A DNA stretch of 64,000 bases from CAYNBT01 sp964396025 (lineage in GTDB: Bacteria; Patescibacteriota; WWE3; UBA101185; UBA10185): NCBI GenBank assembly GCA_964396025.1, contig CAYNBT010000003.1, positions 8,516-72,515 on the forward strand, in the 5' to 3' direction. This document shows positions 8,444 through 17,118 of the stretch, one piece after another; positions within the stretch are counted from its first letter, which is position 1, and the number at the start of each line of letters is the position of its first letter. Position numbers and translations under genes: made by a program. The notes below the pieces were generated by a model. It was not told the origin of the DNA. It saw only the letters and a program-made list of their open reading frames with translations, and did no database searches.

Positions 8444-9454
8444 ATGGCTAAGAAATATAAAACACCTTCAATAGAACAACTGCTCGACTGTGGCGTTCAT
8501 TTTGGCCACCAAGTTAGAAGATGGAACCCAAGAATGGCTCCATACATTTTTGCTCAGAGAATGGGAATCCACGTGATCGACCTTGAGCAAACAGAACAGC
8601 TCCTTAAGGATGCCTGTGACTTTTTGTATGAAGTTGCTTCAAAAGGTGGACAAATCATTTTTGTTGGTACCAAGAGGCAGGCAACAGACATCATTTCTCT
8701 TGAAGCTAAGAGAAGCGGGGCTTTGTTTGTAAATGATAGGTGGGTTGGTGGAACAATTACTAACTTTCCAATCATAAAAAAGAATATCGATAAATTGCTG
8801 ACTTTCTTGAGAAGGAAAGAATCAGGCGATTTGATGATGTACACAAAAAGAGAGCGTTTGATGATCGACAGGGAAATTGAAGACATGCAAAAGAAAATAG
8901 GTGGAATTGTAGGTTTAAGAGGCAAACCGGCAGCATTGTTTGTGGTCGATGCTCGTAGAGAAAAAACTTCCATTAGGGAAGCTAACAAGGCTGGAGTTCC
9001 AGTGGTTTCTTTGATGGACACAAATTCTGATCCTACAGGTGTTAATCATGTGATTCCAGGTAATGACGATGCGATAAGATCCGTGGCTTTGATCATAAAA
9101 GCGATTTCCGACGCTGTAGAAGCTGGTTACGCGGTTTATGCTGAAAGCACAAAGAAAGTTGAGCCTATTGTTGAACCAGTGGTTGCAACCGCACCTATTG
9201 AGGCACCTTTGATTGTTTCCGCAGACGAAGCTGCACACCTTGCCGTAGGTAAGGATATTCATAAGCTTGTTGGTAAGGTTGATGGTTTGGTAGTAGAAAA
9301 AGCTAATGTGGTTGAAGACTTGGGTGTTCCAGAAAAAACAGATTCCAAGGTTGTTAAGGCAAAGGCTCCTAAAACTCCAAAAGCACCAAAAGAAGCCAGC
9401 AAAAGTTTAAAGCTGTCTATCAAGACAGATTCAAAGAAAGGTTCTAAAAAATGA
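8444..9454 (+). CDS. rpsB: 30S ribosomal protein S2
   Basis: uS2 of the small ribosomal subunit. The N-terminal core is canonical: LLDCGVHFGHQVRRWNP, IDLEQT, FVGTKRQA, FVNDRWVGGTITN and a DTNSDP turn. At 336 aa it is about 90 residues longer than E. coli S2. The extra C-terminal part (from about residue 245) is Ala/Glu-rich and ends in a Lys-rich tail. The gene opens a translation operon: tsf overlaps its stop by 4 nt (ATGA) and frr follows. A weak AGGA precedes the ATG, and a folded leader lies upstream. Confidence 0.97.
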   Translation: MAKKYKTPSIEQLLDCGVHFGHQVRRWNPRMAPYIFAQRMGIHVIDLEQTEQLLKDACDFLYEVASKGGQIIFVGTKRQATDIISLEAKRSGALFVNDRWVGGTITNFPIIKKNIDKLLTFLRRKESGDLMMYTKRERLMIDREIEDMQKKIGGIVGLRGKPAALFVVDARREKTSIREANKAGVPVVSLMDTNSDPTGVNHVIPGNDDAIRSVALIIKAISDAVEAGYAVYAESTKKVEPIVEPVVATAPIEAPLIVSADEAAHLAVGKDIHKLVGKVDGLVVEKANVVEDLGVPEKTDSKVVKAKAPKTPKAPKEASKSLKLSIKTDSKKGSKK

Positions 9455-9906
9455 GTACTATAACTGATATAAAAACTTTGAGAGAAGAAACAGGAGCAGG
9501 GATTTTGGAGGTGAAGCAGGCGCTGGAAGATGCCGGTGGTGATGTTTCTAAAGCACGTGCTGCGTTGCTAGCTAAAAGTTCAGCTAAGGCGGCTAAAAAG
9601 GCTGACAGAACTGCTGGAGATGGCTTGATCTATTCATACATTCACAATGGCGGAAAGATGGGGAGTTTAGTTCATGTTGCTTGTGAGACTGATTTTGTGG
9701 CAAAGACCGAAGATTTTAAAAAACTTACGCATGAGATCGCATTGCAAGTTTGTACAGATGCTTATGAATCAGTAGAGGCTTTGTTGGCTTCTGAATACAT
9801 GAGGGATTCAAGTAAAACAATTCAAGATATCATTAACGATACCGTTGCTAAAACAGGCGAAAAGATTGAACTCAGGAGATTTGTAAAGTATTCTATAAAT
9901 GAATAA
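9451..9906 (+). CDS. tsf: elongation factor Ts, short form
   Basis: EF-Ts recycles EF-Tu by exchanging GDP for GTP. The N-terminal UBA-like domain (IKTLREETGAGILEVKQAL) and one core domain (YIHNGGKMGSLVHVACETDFVA) are present. The protein is 151 aa against about 280 in E. coli; the second core subdomain and coiled-coil are absent, while the final KIELRRFVKY strand is kept. Short EF-Ts proteins are usual in CPR bacteria and some organelles. It overlaps rpsB by 4 nt and its stop overlaps the frr start by 1 nt, so the three genes are co-transcribed. Confidence 0.95.
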   Translation: MSTITDIKTLREETGAGILEVKQALEDAGGDVSKARAALLAKSSAKAAKKADRTAGDGLIYSYIHNGGKMGSLVHVACETDFVAKTEDFKKLTHEIALQVCTDAYESVEALLASEYMRDSSKTIQDIINDTVAKTGEKIELRRFVKYSINE

Positions 9907-10454
9907 TGACTAAGCAAGAACTCTCAAAAAAACTTGATGCAGCCGTAAATTTCTTTAAATCTGAGTTAGCACAGGTGCGAACAGGAAGGGCAAACCCCAG
10001 CCTTGTTGAGGAATTAAAAGTAACGGCATATGGTTCTGTAATGTCTGTAAAGGAACTTGGCACCATTGCGGTACCTGAACCTCAGATGATTACGGTTTCT
10101 CCTTGGGACAAAACATTAATCCCTGTGATTGCTAAAGCCATTAGAGAAAGCGAACTGAAACTGAATCCTGCTGAAGAAGGGGGTTTGGTACGTATTCCTA
10201 TCCCGGCGCTTACTGAAGAACGCAGAAAAGAATTTGCAAAACTTGTTTCCGCTAAAGTTGAAGAATCTAAACAATCCATCAGGAATATTCGCCAAGAGGC
10301 CATGAAGCTGGTTGAAAAAGAGTTTACGGATAAACTTATTGGGGAAGACGAGAAATTTTCAAGAAAAGATGAAATAGAAGAAACGGTTCGAGCAGTAGTT
10401 TCTAACATAGAAGCCTTGGGGGAAGAGAAGAAGTCTGATATCCTTAAGATATAG
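9906..10454 (+). CDS. frr: ribosome recycling factor
   Basis: RRF, with EF-G, splits the post-termination ribosome. The 182-aa length and the signature segments fit the family: FKSELAQVRTGRANPSLVE near the start, ISVSPWDK-like TVSPWDK, LNPAEEGGLVRIPIP and TEERRKE in the hinge. The start ATG shares one base with the tsf stop (TAATG). rseP follows after 14 nt. Confidence 0.97.
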   Translation: MTKQELSKKLDAAVNFFKSELAQVRTGRANPSLVEELKVTAYGSVMSVKELGTIAVPEPQMITVSPWDKTLIPVIAKAIRESELKLNPAEEGGLVRIPIPALTEERRKEFAKLVSAKVEESKQSIRNIRQEAMKLVEKEFTDKLIGEDEKFSRKDEIEETVRAVVSNIEALGEEKKSDILKI

Positions 10455-10468
10455 TTTGAGAAGTAAAT

Positions 10469-11599
10469 ATGACATTAATAGTTTTCCTTTTAATTTTATC
10501 TCTGTTGGTCTTGATTCATGAATTAGGGCATTTTGTTGCTGCTCGTAAATTTGGCGTAAAAGTACTGGAATTTGGTTTTGGGCTTCCTCCCAAGCTTTTT
10601 TCGCGATTTAAAGGGGAAACTGAGTATACCTTTAACCTTTTACCTTTTGGCGGCTTTGTAAGATTGTATGGTGAAGAGAACCTTCAGGGCTCAGATGATC
10701 CGCGAAGCTTTGCAGCCAAATCAGCCATCAAACGTGCTGTAATTTTGGTTGCCGGTGTATTTATGAACTTGCTTTTAGCAATAGTGCTTTACTACGGATT
10801 TTTTCTTATCAACAACTTTAAATCCTTAACCATACCTTTGTTTTTTGAGCATGAGTTTAGATTTGGCGACAAAGAAATTCTAAACACTGTTGTTACAGCA
10901 TTTATGGAAGGTTCCGCTGCTGAGAAAGCCGGCATTGAAAGAGGAGAAACCATCATCGAGGTAGATAATATTCCTGTTTACAACAATTCTGATATCAGAA
11001 GAGAAATAGAGGGCAAAGCGGGTAAGGAAGTAAAAGTACTGTTGTTAGATGTTAGAGATCCTGATAGGACTTTGAGGACTCTTACTGTGATTCCTGCAAA
11101 AAACAAAGATGGCACGGGTTTATTGGGAGTGATGCTTTCTAAGGCGGTGACACTTGATTACTCAAGGGGTTCAAATAAGGTATTTGCTGCTCCGATGCAC
11201 GCATACAATGTTTTTGGTTATAGTATGTCTACTTTTGGAAAGTTGATTAGCAGTTCTGTAGAAAATAAATCACTAGAGCCTGTCTCTGCAGGTGTTTCAG
11301 GTCCTGTAGGCATTTATTCTGCTGTGGGCGGCATTTTGGATTACAGAGGAAAAACAGCACTTTTAGGAATAATTGATCTTGCCGCTCTCTTATCAATAAG
11401 TTTGGCTATGTTAAACATTATGCCATTTCCTGCGCTTGATGGCGGAAGGCTTCTGTTCGTATTTATAGAGATGATTCGTGGTGGTAAAAAGGTTTCACCC
11501 AAGTTTGAGGCTACCGTTCACAAATGGGGCATGATGTTTCTGTTTGCTTTAATCATACTGGTAACATTTAAAGACTTTAAAACTATAATTTTAGGATAA
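10469..11599 (+). CDS. rseP: site-2 membrane metalloprotease RseP-like
   Basis: An intramembrane zinc protease (M50) that cuts membrane-anchored regulators after a first cleavage outside. HELGH (residues 17-21) in the first membrane helix supplies two zinc ligands. A single PDZ domain follows (GSAAEKAGIERGETIIEV). The third ligand motif NIMPFPALDGGR is near the C-terminus with the last membrane helices. At 376 aa it has one PDZ, where E. coli has two. Its place after rpsB-tsf-frr matches the usual order pyrH-frr-...-rseP, with the isoprenoid genes missing. Confidence 0.94.
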   Translation: MTLIVFLLILSLLVLIHELGHFVAARKFGVKVLEFGFGLPPKLFSRFKGETEYTFNLLPFGGFVRLYGEENLQGSDDPRSFAAKSAIKRAVILVAGVFMNLLLAIVLYYGFFLINNFKSLTIPLFFEHEFRFGDKEILNTVVTAFMEGSAAEKAGIERGETIIEVDNIPVYNNSDIRREIEGKAGKEVKVLLLDVRDPDRTLRTLTVIPAKNKDGTGLLGVMLSKAVTLDYSRGSNKVFAAPMHAYNVFGYSMSTFGKLISSSVENKSLEPVSAGVSGPVGIYSAVGGILDYRGKTALLGIIDLAALLSISLAMLNIMPFPALDGGRLLFVFIEMIRGGKKVSPKFEATVHKWGMMFLFALIILVTFKDFKTIILG

Positions 11600-11693
11600 A
11601 ACAATTTTACCCCTCAAGTTTTGGTTGTTGTACCAGCTTTTTTTAGCACATAGGTTTATTGCGTCTTGCTGTGCATATAAGCATGTATGCTAT

Positions 11694-11722
11694 TTGCACT
11701 CTTTATGGATCAACTATATACT
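11694..11722 (+). promoter_or_regulatory. promoter TTGCAC-17-TATACT, leaderless HIT gene
   Basis: The -35 at 11694-11699 and -10 at 11717-11722 are 17 nt apart, and the -10 ends 6 nt before the ATG at 11729. The predicted transcript starts at or within a base of the start codon. Confidence 0.65.
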
Positions 11723-11728
11723 CGGAGC

Positions 11729-12082
11729 ATGTATGACGAGAATTGCTTGTTTTGTGCCATAGTCGCCGGCAAGGAACCTTCCACAAAAATATTGGAAACA
11801 GAGCATTTCTTGGTGATTCAGAACAAATATCCGGTAGCTCCAGTTCATGTACTGGTTTTGGATAAGCATCACAGGGAAAAATCTGGTACAATATCGGGCG
11901 TCTATAGTCAGGTATCTTACTGGGACACTATGTTTGACGCTATAAATCAGGTTATTACTAAGATGGGCCTTGATAAGTCTGGCTATAAACTAGTAAATAA
12001 TGGGGCGGGGTATAATCACTTTGAGCATGAACATTTTCACGTTTTGGGGGGAACCGAGAACGAACCCGGAGGACGTACATAA
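11729..12082 (+). CDS. HIT family nucleotide hydrolase/transferase
   Basis: A histidine-triad protein of 117 aa. It shows CLFCAIVAG at the N-terminus and the triad HEHFHVLGG near the C-terminus (H-x-H-x-H), where the middle histidine is the nucleophile on nucleoside phosphates such as AMP-lysine or dinucleoside polyphosphates. The ATG at 11729 is preferred over upstream in-frame ATGs (11687, 11705), which lie inside the promoter. The GGAG just before it is too close to serve as a ribosome-binding site, so leaderless initiation fits better. Confidence 0.92.
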   Translation: MYDENCLFCAIVAGKEPSTKILETEHFLVIQNKYPVAPVHVLVLDKHHREKSGTISGVYSQVSYWDTMFDAINQVITKMGLDKSGYKLVNNGAGYNHFEHEHFHVLGGTENEPGGRT

Positions 12083-12110
12083 GTTAAATTAATTGGTTTG
12101 GAGGTGTATT

Positions 12111-12161
12111 TGGCATTTTCTGATGTTTTATCAGAAAAGATTCACACGAATCTATATGCCA
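12111..12161 (+). promoter_or_regulatory. rpsU leader, predicted three-way junction
   Basis: TGGCA (12111-12115) pairs with TGCCA (12157-12161) and encloses two hairpins: TTTTCTGAT/ATCAGAAAA (12116-12138) and GATTC/GAATC (12139-12152). The closing stem ends only 4 nt before the rpsU ATG, where it would control ribosome access. There is no T run, so this is not a terminator. Confidence 0.55.
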
Positions 12162-12165
12162 CATT

Positions 12166-12357
12166 ATGACAAAGATTAAAATTAGACATGGAGAATCTTT
12201 AGAACAAGCTTTGAGACGCTTTAACAGGGAAGTTCATCGTGCAGGGATTTTAAAAGAATTAAAAAAGAGGGAAAGATACGAAAAACCTAGCGAAGTTAAA
12301 AGAAGAACTACTAAAGAACGAAATAGAAAGTATGAAATTCTAAATAAGCTCAAGTAA
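12166..12357 (+). CDS. rpsU: 30S ribosomal protein S21
   Basis: A 63-aa, highly basic protein matching bS21: IRHGESLEQALRRFNREV, then LKKRERYEKPSEVKRR and a Lys/Arg-rich end. S21 sits near the 3' end of 16S rRNA and helps start-site recognition. The start codon has no good SD; a compact RNA structure ends just upstream. It heads the group rpsU-yqeY-ybeY-pth, all in close succession. rpsU-yqeY adjacency is common across bacteria. Confidence 0.95.
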   Translation: MTKIKIRHGESLEQALRRFNREVHRAGILKELKKRERYEKPSEVKRRTTKERNRKYEILNKLK

Positions 12358-12358
12358 T

Positions 12359-12670
12359 TTGAGTGATAAATTGATGTACGAAAGACTTAAGCAGGATTTA
12401 TACTCAGCCCAAAAAGATCGCGATGCATTAACTGTGTCGGTTTTACGTTACTTGATTTCTGCTATCAAGAACAAGGAAATAGAACTTAGGGCGTCTTCAG
12501 AATCTCTAAATGATGAGCATGTCTTAAAACTCATTAAAAAGCAGATTAAGCAAAGAATTGAGTCTTCTGAGGGTTTTGCTAAGGTGGGGCGTCATGAAGA
12601 CTCTGCAAGAGAACTAAACGAAAAAGCTATTCTGGAAAAATATTTACCACAAGAGACTTTAAATGCTTGA
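12359..12670 (+). CDS. YqeY/GatB-like domain protein, truncated form
   Basis: A YqeY-type protein related to the tRNA-binding tail of GatB. The N-terminal helical domain is typical (LKQDLYSAQKDRDALTVSVLRYLISA; KNKEIE; LIKKQIKQRIES). It stops after EKYLPQ, at 103 aa against about 147 in the family, so the C-terminal helical subdomain is missing. The TTG at 12359 is used, one base after the rpsU stop; an ATG at 12374 is the alternative. The 3' end overlaps ybeY by 8 nt, suggesting the shorter end is natural rather than a broken gene. Confidence 0.85.
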   Translation: MSDKLMYERLKQDLYSAQKDRDALTVSVLRYLISAIKNKEIELRASSESLNDEHVLKLIKKQIKQRIESSEGFAKVGRHEDSARELNEKAILEKYLPQETLNA

Positions 12671-13007
12671 AAAGCGCCCCGAATTAAATTCAGAAAAAAA
12701 TATCTTTGTTTCAATTTCTATTGTTGATGATAAGAAAATTCAAGAGCTGAACAAAAAATATTTTCGCAGGGATTTCCCAACAGATGTGCTTTCGTTCAAT
12801 ATAGACCAGAAAGAGGCTAGTGGGGAATATTTTTTGGGAGATATTGTTGTTAACAAAGAACAGGCTGAGCGACAAGCAAGTGAGTATGGGAATTCCACGG
12901 AAGAGGAGCTTTCAGAGCTAGTGGCGCACGGTATGTTACACCTGCTTGGTGTCCATCATCCAGAAGACGATGAACACGGTGTTCACGGTGTTGTGAGTAA
13001 GCATTAA
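12663..13007 (+). CDS. ybeY: endoribonuclease YbeY
   Basis: YbeY is a zinc-dependent RNase involved in 16S rRNA 3' maturation and ribosome quality control. The metal site HGMLHLLGVHHPED (H-x3-H-x5-H) is intact, with FPTDVLSF and GDIVVN before it. Its 114 aa are somewhat short because the N-terminal strand region is reduced. It overlaps yqeY by 8 nt and is followed one base later by pth, so translation is probably coupled. Confidence 0.93.
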   Translation: MLEKRPELNSEKNIFVSISIVDDKKIQELNKKYFRRDFPTDVLSFNIDQKEASGEYFLGDIVVNKEQAERQASEYGNSTEEELSELVAHGMLHLLGVHHPEDDEHGVHGVVSKH

Positions 13008-13008
13008 T

Positions 13009-13506
13009 ATGAAACTAATTGTTGGTCTTGGAAACCCCGGTGAAAAGTATACGACCACTCGACATAATGCTGGTTTTATCTTTGTTGATAATTTATGCAA
13101 AGTTTTAGAGCTTTCTTGGGCCATTGAAAAGAAATCTGACGCTGCAGTAGCCAAGAACGCAAAATTTATTCTGGCAAAACCCCAAACTTTTATGAATAAC
13201 TCAGGTACCGCGGTAGCCAAGTTACTCACTTACTTTAAAGTACCTGTGGAAAACCTTGTAGTAGTACATGACGATGTAGATTTGCCTTTTGGGGAATATA
13301 GACTCAAACAAGGTTCTGGAAGTGCAGGGCATCATGGCGTTATTGATATCATAGAAAAAGTTGGGACACAGGATTTTTGGCGTTTTAGAATAGGTGTTGG
13401 ACGCCCAGCTGAAAGCAAATACAGCGTAGAAGATTATGTACTCAAGCCCTTTGCTCCTAGCGAGGTGGAGTTTATAAGGTCACTGCCTTATCAATTCCTT
13501 TTGTAA
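13009..13506 (+). CDS. pth: peptidyl-tRNA hydrolase
   Basis: Pth frees tRNA from prematurely released peptidyl-tRNA. Motifs match: GLGNPGEKYTTTRHNAGF with the catalytic histidine after the TR, KPQTFMNNSG, VVHDDVDLPFG and GSAGHHG. At 165 aa it is slightly shorter than E. coli Pth (194). It lies last in the rpsU-yqeY-ybeY-pth group, with one base between ybeY and pth. Confidence 0.95.
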   Translation: MKLIVGLGNPGEKYTTTRHNAGFIFVDNLCKVLELSWAIEKKSDAAVAKNAKFILAKPQTFMNNSGTAVAKLLTYFKVPVENLVVVHDDVDLPFGEYRLKQGSGSAGHHGVIDIIEKVGTQDFWRFRIGVGRPAESKYSVEDYVLKPFAPSEVEFIRSLPYQFLL

Positions 13507-13585
13507 AGTACAAATACACATTGGTTGATCCAAATAACCATCTAAGTATACTAAAGTACATATCCAAGAAAGTTAGTTCTGCCTT

Positions 13586-15229
13586 ATGTACTATACCAAA
13601 TATAGACCTCAAACATTCTCAGAGATTTCTCAGCCTAATCATGTAGCTGAGGCATTGATGAACCAAATTAAGTCAGGCAAGTCTGTGCACGCCTACTTAT
13701 TTGTGGGATCTAGGGGAACAGGAAAAACCACAACCGCAAGAATTCTAGCCAAAGCGCTTAATTGTACAAACCTTAGTTCGGCAGGTGACCCTTGCAACAG
13801 TTGTGCGGCGTGTAAAGCAATCAAAAATGGCTCATACATGGATTTGATAGAGATAGACGCAGCAAGTAACCGTGGCATAGACGACATAAGAGAGCTCAAA
13901 GATAAAATCAAGCTAGCGCCAGCGCAAGGTAAGCAGAAAATATACATTATTGATGAAGTGCATATGTTAACAAACGAAGCTTTTAATGCTCTCTTGAAGA
14001 CTTTGGAGGAGCCGCCCGCACATGCAACTTTTATACTTTGCACTACAGAATCACACAAAGTTCCGGAAACCATTAAATCCCGCTGTCAGGTTTTTAGCTT
14101 TAAACGAGCAACTAAGGCTCAGTTAATCAAGAAGTTGAAGGCAATATGTGATGAGGAAAAGGCAGAGATTTCTAATGAACTCCTCATGAAAATCGCTGAT
14201 CTCTCATCCGGGGGTTTTCGTGATGCTGAAACGGTGCTTCAGCAGGTTGTAGAGGGAAGTGTGGATTTGGACTCACTCTTGGTTTCATCTTCAAGCGATG
14301 AGTTTGGAGAGTTTTTAAACTATATTCTTGTAGCAGACTCAGCCAACGCTTTAAGGAAGATTTCGAAATTGTTTGATTCTGGAATAGATTTATACTCCTG
14401 GACTTCAGAATTCCTTACATATTTGAGAATGTTGCTTCATGTTCGTTCCGGTTATTATGAGGATCTGCTTGATGTGACTACAGAACAGCTTGATGAGATG
14501 AGAAAAGTTTTGACACTTACTACAGATATTCAACTGGTCAGTATCCTAGAAGCTTTTGTACAAGCTCAGAACTCTATTAAGAGTAGTTTTATTCCTCAAT
14601 TGCCGTTGGAGATATGTACATTCAAATTGTGCCATTTTGCTGAATCAGAAACTATTGTAACTAAAGCTCATTCTCCAAAAAAACCTCCTGTACCTACCGT
14701 GGCAGTAAGCAAAAACTCAAAGAGGCCTTTGGAAGATGAAGATAAGGGTGTTACTGATGGTGAGATTCCACAACCAAATGATAATCCTCCTGCAGATCAG
14801 ACGCCTGAGCTTGAGAGTTTGGAGGAAGCTGAAACTGCCGAGCTAGAACCAAGTGTAGTTCCTCTCGAGGCAATAGTAGATAAGTGGGATTCTATTATTG
14901 AGAGCATCGCCAAACATAACAGTAGTATCAAGGCTCTTCTAAAGGCCTGTAAACCTATTGAAGTTATTGGTTCTCGCGTATGTCTTGAGGTTGCGTTTGC
15001 GTTCCATAAGGAACGTTTGGAGTCTCCTAAAAATCGTAGCCTAGTTGAGAAAATAATGTCAGAGATATTGGCCGTCAATACAGCCATTTTTTGCACAGTG
15101 AGTAAGGAAAAACCCCAAAAAGCTGGTAAGAATGAATCCGGTGTTTTGACTGATTTTAATGTTGCTGTGCCTATGGCAACCGATTCCGGCGCATTACTCA
15201 GTGTCTTTGACGGCGGACTTCCGCTATAA
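13586..15229 (+). CDS. dnaX: DNA polymerase III subunit tau/gamma
   Basis: The clamp-loader ATPase. It has Walker A GSRGTGKTT, a zinc module (C-x8-CNSCAAC), Walker B IIDEVHML, the SRC sensor (KSRCQVF) and sensor-2 GGFRDAE. At 547 aa it continues past the gamma part into a Pro/Glu-rich linker (about residues 360-430) and a C-terminal domain as in tau. The ATG at 13586 begins the usual MYYTKYRPQTF. Its stop overlaps a TATAAT-like box just before recR. Confidence 0.96.
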   Translation: MYYTKYRPQTFSEISQPNHVAEALMNQIKSGKSVHAYLFVGSRGTGKTTTARILAKALNCTNLSSAGDPCNSCAACKAIKNGSYMDLIEIDAASNRGIDDIRELKDKIKLAPAQGKQKIYIIDEVHMLTNEAFNALLKTLEEPPAHATFILCTTESHKVPETIKSRCQVFSFKRATKAQLIKKLKAICDEEKAEISNELLMKIADLSSGGFRDAETVLQQVVEGSVDLDSLLVSSSSDEFGEFLNYILVADSANALRKISKLFDSGIDLYSWTSEFLTYLRMLLHVRSGYYEDLLDVTTEQLDEMRKVLTLTTDIQLVSILEAFVQAQNSIKSSFIPQLPLEICTFKLCHFAESETIVTKAHSPKKPPVPTVAVSKNSKRPLEDEDKGVTDGEIPQPNDNPPADQTPELESLEEAETAELEPSVVPLEAIVDKWDSIIESIAKHNSSIKALLKACKPIEVIGSRVCLEVAFAFHKERLESPKNRSLVEKIMSEILAVNTAIFCTVSKEKPQKAGKNESGVLTDFNVAVPMATDSGALLSVFDGGLPL

Positions 15230-15237
15230 TACTTTCT

Positions 15238-15849
15238 ATGAAGATTCCACGTCCTATTGGAAAATTAATTGAATCCTTTGAAAAACTTCCCGGCATAGGG
15301 CCGAAAACAGCTCAACGTTTAACGTTTTACCTTTTGCACTTTCCTCAGGAAGAGTTGGAACGATTTGCTGATTCGTTAGCTTCTTTAAAGGCAAACACAA
15401 CAATTTGTAGGATTTGTAAGAATGTGGGGGAGGAAGAATTATGCACGGTATGCAGTGATACAGAAAGAAACCATTCTATGATAGCTGTTGTCTCAACTCC
15501 TATGGATGTGTTCGCCCTAGAAAAAGCAGGTTTCAAAGGCGTGTATCATGTTTTACACGGTTTGATCGATCCTTTAAACAACATTGGTCCGGACGAAATT
15601 TACCTGCGTGAACTCATAAATCGTTTACGTGAGAGACTGCATGATCAAACAGAGGTAGTGATGGCTACAAGTACTGGAATGGAAGGGGAGTCAACCGCCA
15701 TGTATATTTCACGTTTGATCAAAGAGTTGGGCGCGGGAGATAGTATAAAAATAACCAGAATAGCACGTGGAATTCCTGTAGGGGGAGATATTGAGTACGC
15801 AGACAATGTGACGTTACACAGAGCTCTTGAAGGACGTTCAGTTTTTTAG
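15238..15849 (+). CDS. recR: recombination mediator RecR
   Basis: RecR helps load RecA on gaps with RecO/RecF. It shows the N-terminal helix-hairpin-helix (LPGIGPKTAQRL), the four-cysteine zinc finger CRICKNVGEEELCTVC, a Toprim domain and a C-terminal TRIARGIPVGGDIEY. The 203-aa length is normal. It lies 8 nt after dnaX, the conserved dnaX-recR pair. A TATAAT at 15225-15230 ends 7 nt before the ATG, so recR may also be expressed alone as a leaderless mRNA. Confidence 0.96.
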   Translation: MKIPRPIGKLIESFEKLPGIGPKTAQRLTFYLLHFPQEELERFADSLASLKANTTICRICKNVGEEELCTVCSDTERNHSMIAVVSTPMDVFALEKAGFKGVYHVLHGLIDPLNNIGPDEIYLRELINRLRERLHDQTEVVMATSTGMEGESTAMYISRLIKELGAGDSIKITRIARGIPVGGDIEYADNVTLHRALEGRSVF

Positions 15850-15902
15850 CTTTTTGAGTACAATTTCTTTGCAAAATCCAAGAAACCGGTTAGAATGCTT
15901 TT

Positions 15903-17099
15903 ATGGCAATAAGATTGTTCAATTCACTTTCCAAACAGTTAGAAGATTTCCGCCCGCAAGACCCAAATAATGTAACTATGTACTTATGCGGACCAACCGT
16001 TTACGACTATGTAACAATAGGAAACTTTAGAACGTATGCACTTGGCGATTTCTTGTATAGGACCTTGGTACTGAACGATTACAAGGTGAACTTTGTTATG
16101 AACATCACCGATGTTGGTCACCTAACCGGTGATAACTTGGGTGATGCTGATACTGGAGACGATAGACTAGAATCTACCGCCGAGAAAGAAGGAAGAAGTG
16201 CGCGTGACATTGCCGCGTTTTATACACAGGATTTTCTCAAGAATTACGAAAAACTCAATTTGGCAAAACCTAAGAAATTCACCAAAGCCACCCAATATAT
16301 TCAACAGCAGATAGAATTGGTAAAAAAACTCGAAATGAAGGGTTTTACGTATGAAATTTCTGACGGCATATATTTTGATACTAGCAAATTCAAGGAATAT
16401 GGAGAGCTTTCCGGCTTGACCGCAGAAAACATCCATGAGGGGGCTAGAGTAGAGCCAAACCCTCAAAAAAGAAATCCAACTGATTTTGCTTTATGGAAAT
16501 TTTCGCCTAAAGACAAGATTAGATGGCAAGAATGGGATTCACCATGGGGTAGAGGGTTTCCNNNNNNNNNNNNNNNNNNNNNNNNNNNNNNNNNNNNNNN
16601 NNNNNNNNNNNNNNNNNNNNNNNNNNNNNNNNNNNNNNNNNNNNNNNNNNNNNNNNNNNNNAAACTCAACTTTACGTGGGAAGCTCTTCAAGGCTCTCAT
16701 GTATCGTTAAAGAAGCTGTATGGGATTATAAGCACCTACAAAGAAGAAAAAGGCGCGTCCATAGCTTCGGAATATTATCAAAGATTTAAAGTTGCACTAG
16801 ACGATGATCTCAATTTTCCCAAAGCCGTATCAATTATGTGGGATTTGGTAAAGAGCACAGTACCTGAATCATCTAAAATTGTGACCATACTAAAGTTTGA
16901 TGAAATATTAGGCCTCAACCTAGCTGATCACGTGGGTTTTGAAGTTCCTACAGAAATTAGAGATCTAGCCAAAGTACGTAATGAGTATCGAAAGGCGGGA
17001 ATTTGGGAAAAGGCTGATGTATTGCGTAGACAGATAGAGCAAGCTGGATATTTGGTAGAAGATTTAAAAGATACTTTCAAGATTAAACGCAAAATATAG
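15903..17099 (+). CDS. cysS: cysteinyl-tRNA synthetase (interrupted by assembly gap)
   Basis: Class I CysRS, which charges tRNA-Cys. Seen are MYLCGPTVYDYVTIGNFRTY (zinc cysteine and HIGH-equivalent TIGN), the NITDVGHLT segment, and after the gap LNFTWEAL and the C-terminal helical domain. A run of 110 N (16562-16671) replaces the region that should hold the second zinc cysteine/histidines and KMSKS. Comparison with E. coli CysRS (from memory) suggests about 99 residues belong there, against about 37 provided, so the gap is undersized. TAGAAT (15891-15896) ends 6 nt before the ATG: leaderless. Confidence 0.93.
   Translation: MAIRLFNSLSKQLEDFRPQDPNNVTMYLCGPTVYDYVTIGNFRTYALGDFLYRTLVLNDYKVNFVMNITDVGHLTGDNLGDADTGDDRLESTAEKEGRSARDIAAFYTQDFLKNYEKLNLAKPKKFTKATQYIQQQIELVKKLEMKGFTYEISDGIYFDTSKFKEYGELSGLTAENIHEGARVEPNPQKRNPTDFALWKFSPKDKIRWQEWDSPWGRGFXXXXXXXXXXXXXXXXXXXXXXXXXXXXXXXXXXKLNFTWEALQGSHVSLKKLYGIISTYKEEKGASIASEYYQRFKVALDDDLNFPKAVSIMWDLVKSTVPESSKIVTILKFDEILGLNLADHVGFEVPTEIRDLAKVRNEYRKAGIWEKADVLRRQIEQAGYLVEDLKDTFKIKRKI
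16562..16671. other. assembly gap of 110 N inside cysS
   Basis: Unknown bases in the scaffold. The reading frame is open on both sides, so the gene is probably intact in the organism. Confidence 0.98.
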
Positions 17100-17118
17100 G
17101 CATTTACATATTAGGTTT

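Noticed and set aside
12359..12670. yqeY as a pseudogene because of its short C-terminus
   Set aside because: The downstream ybeY start overlaps its end by 8 nt in a compact operon, so the short form looks natural.
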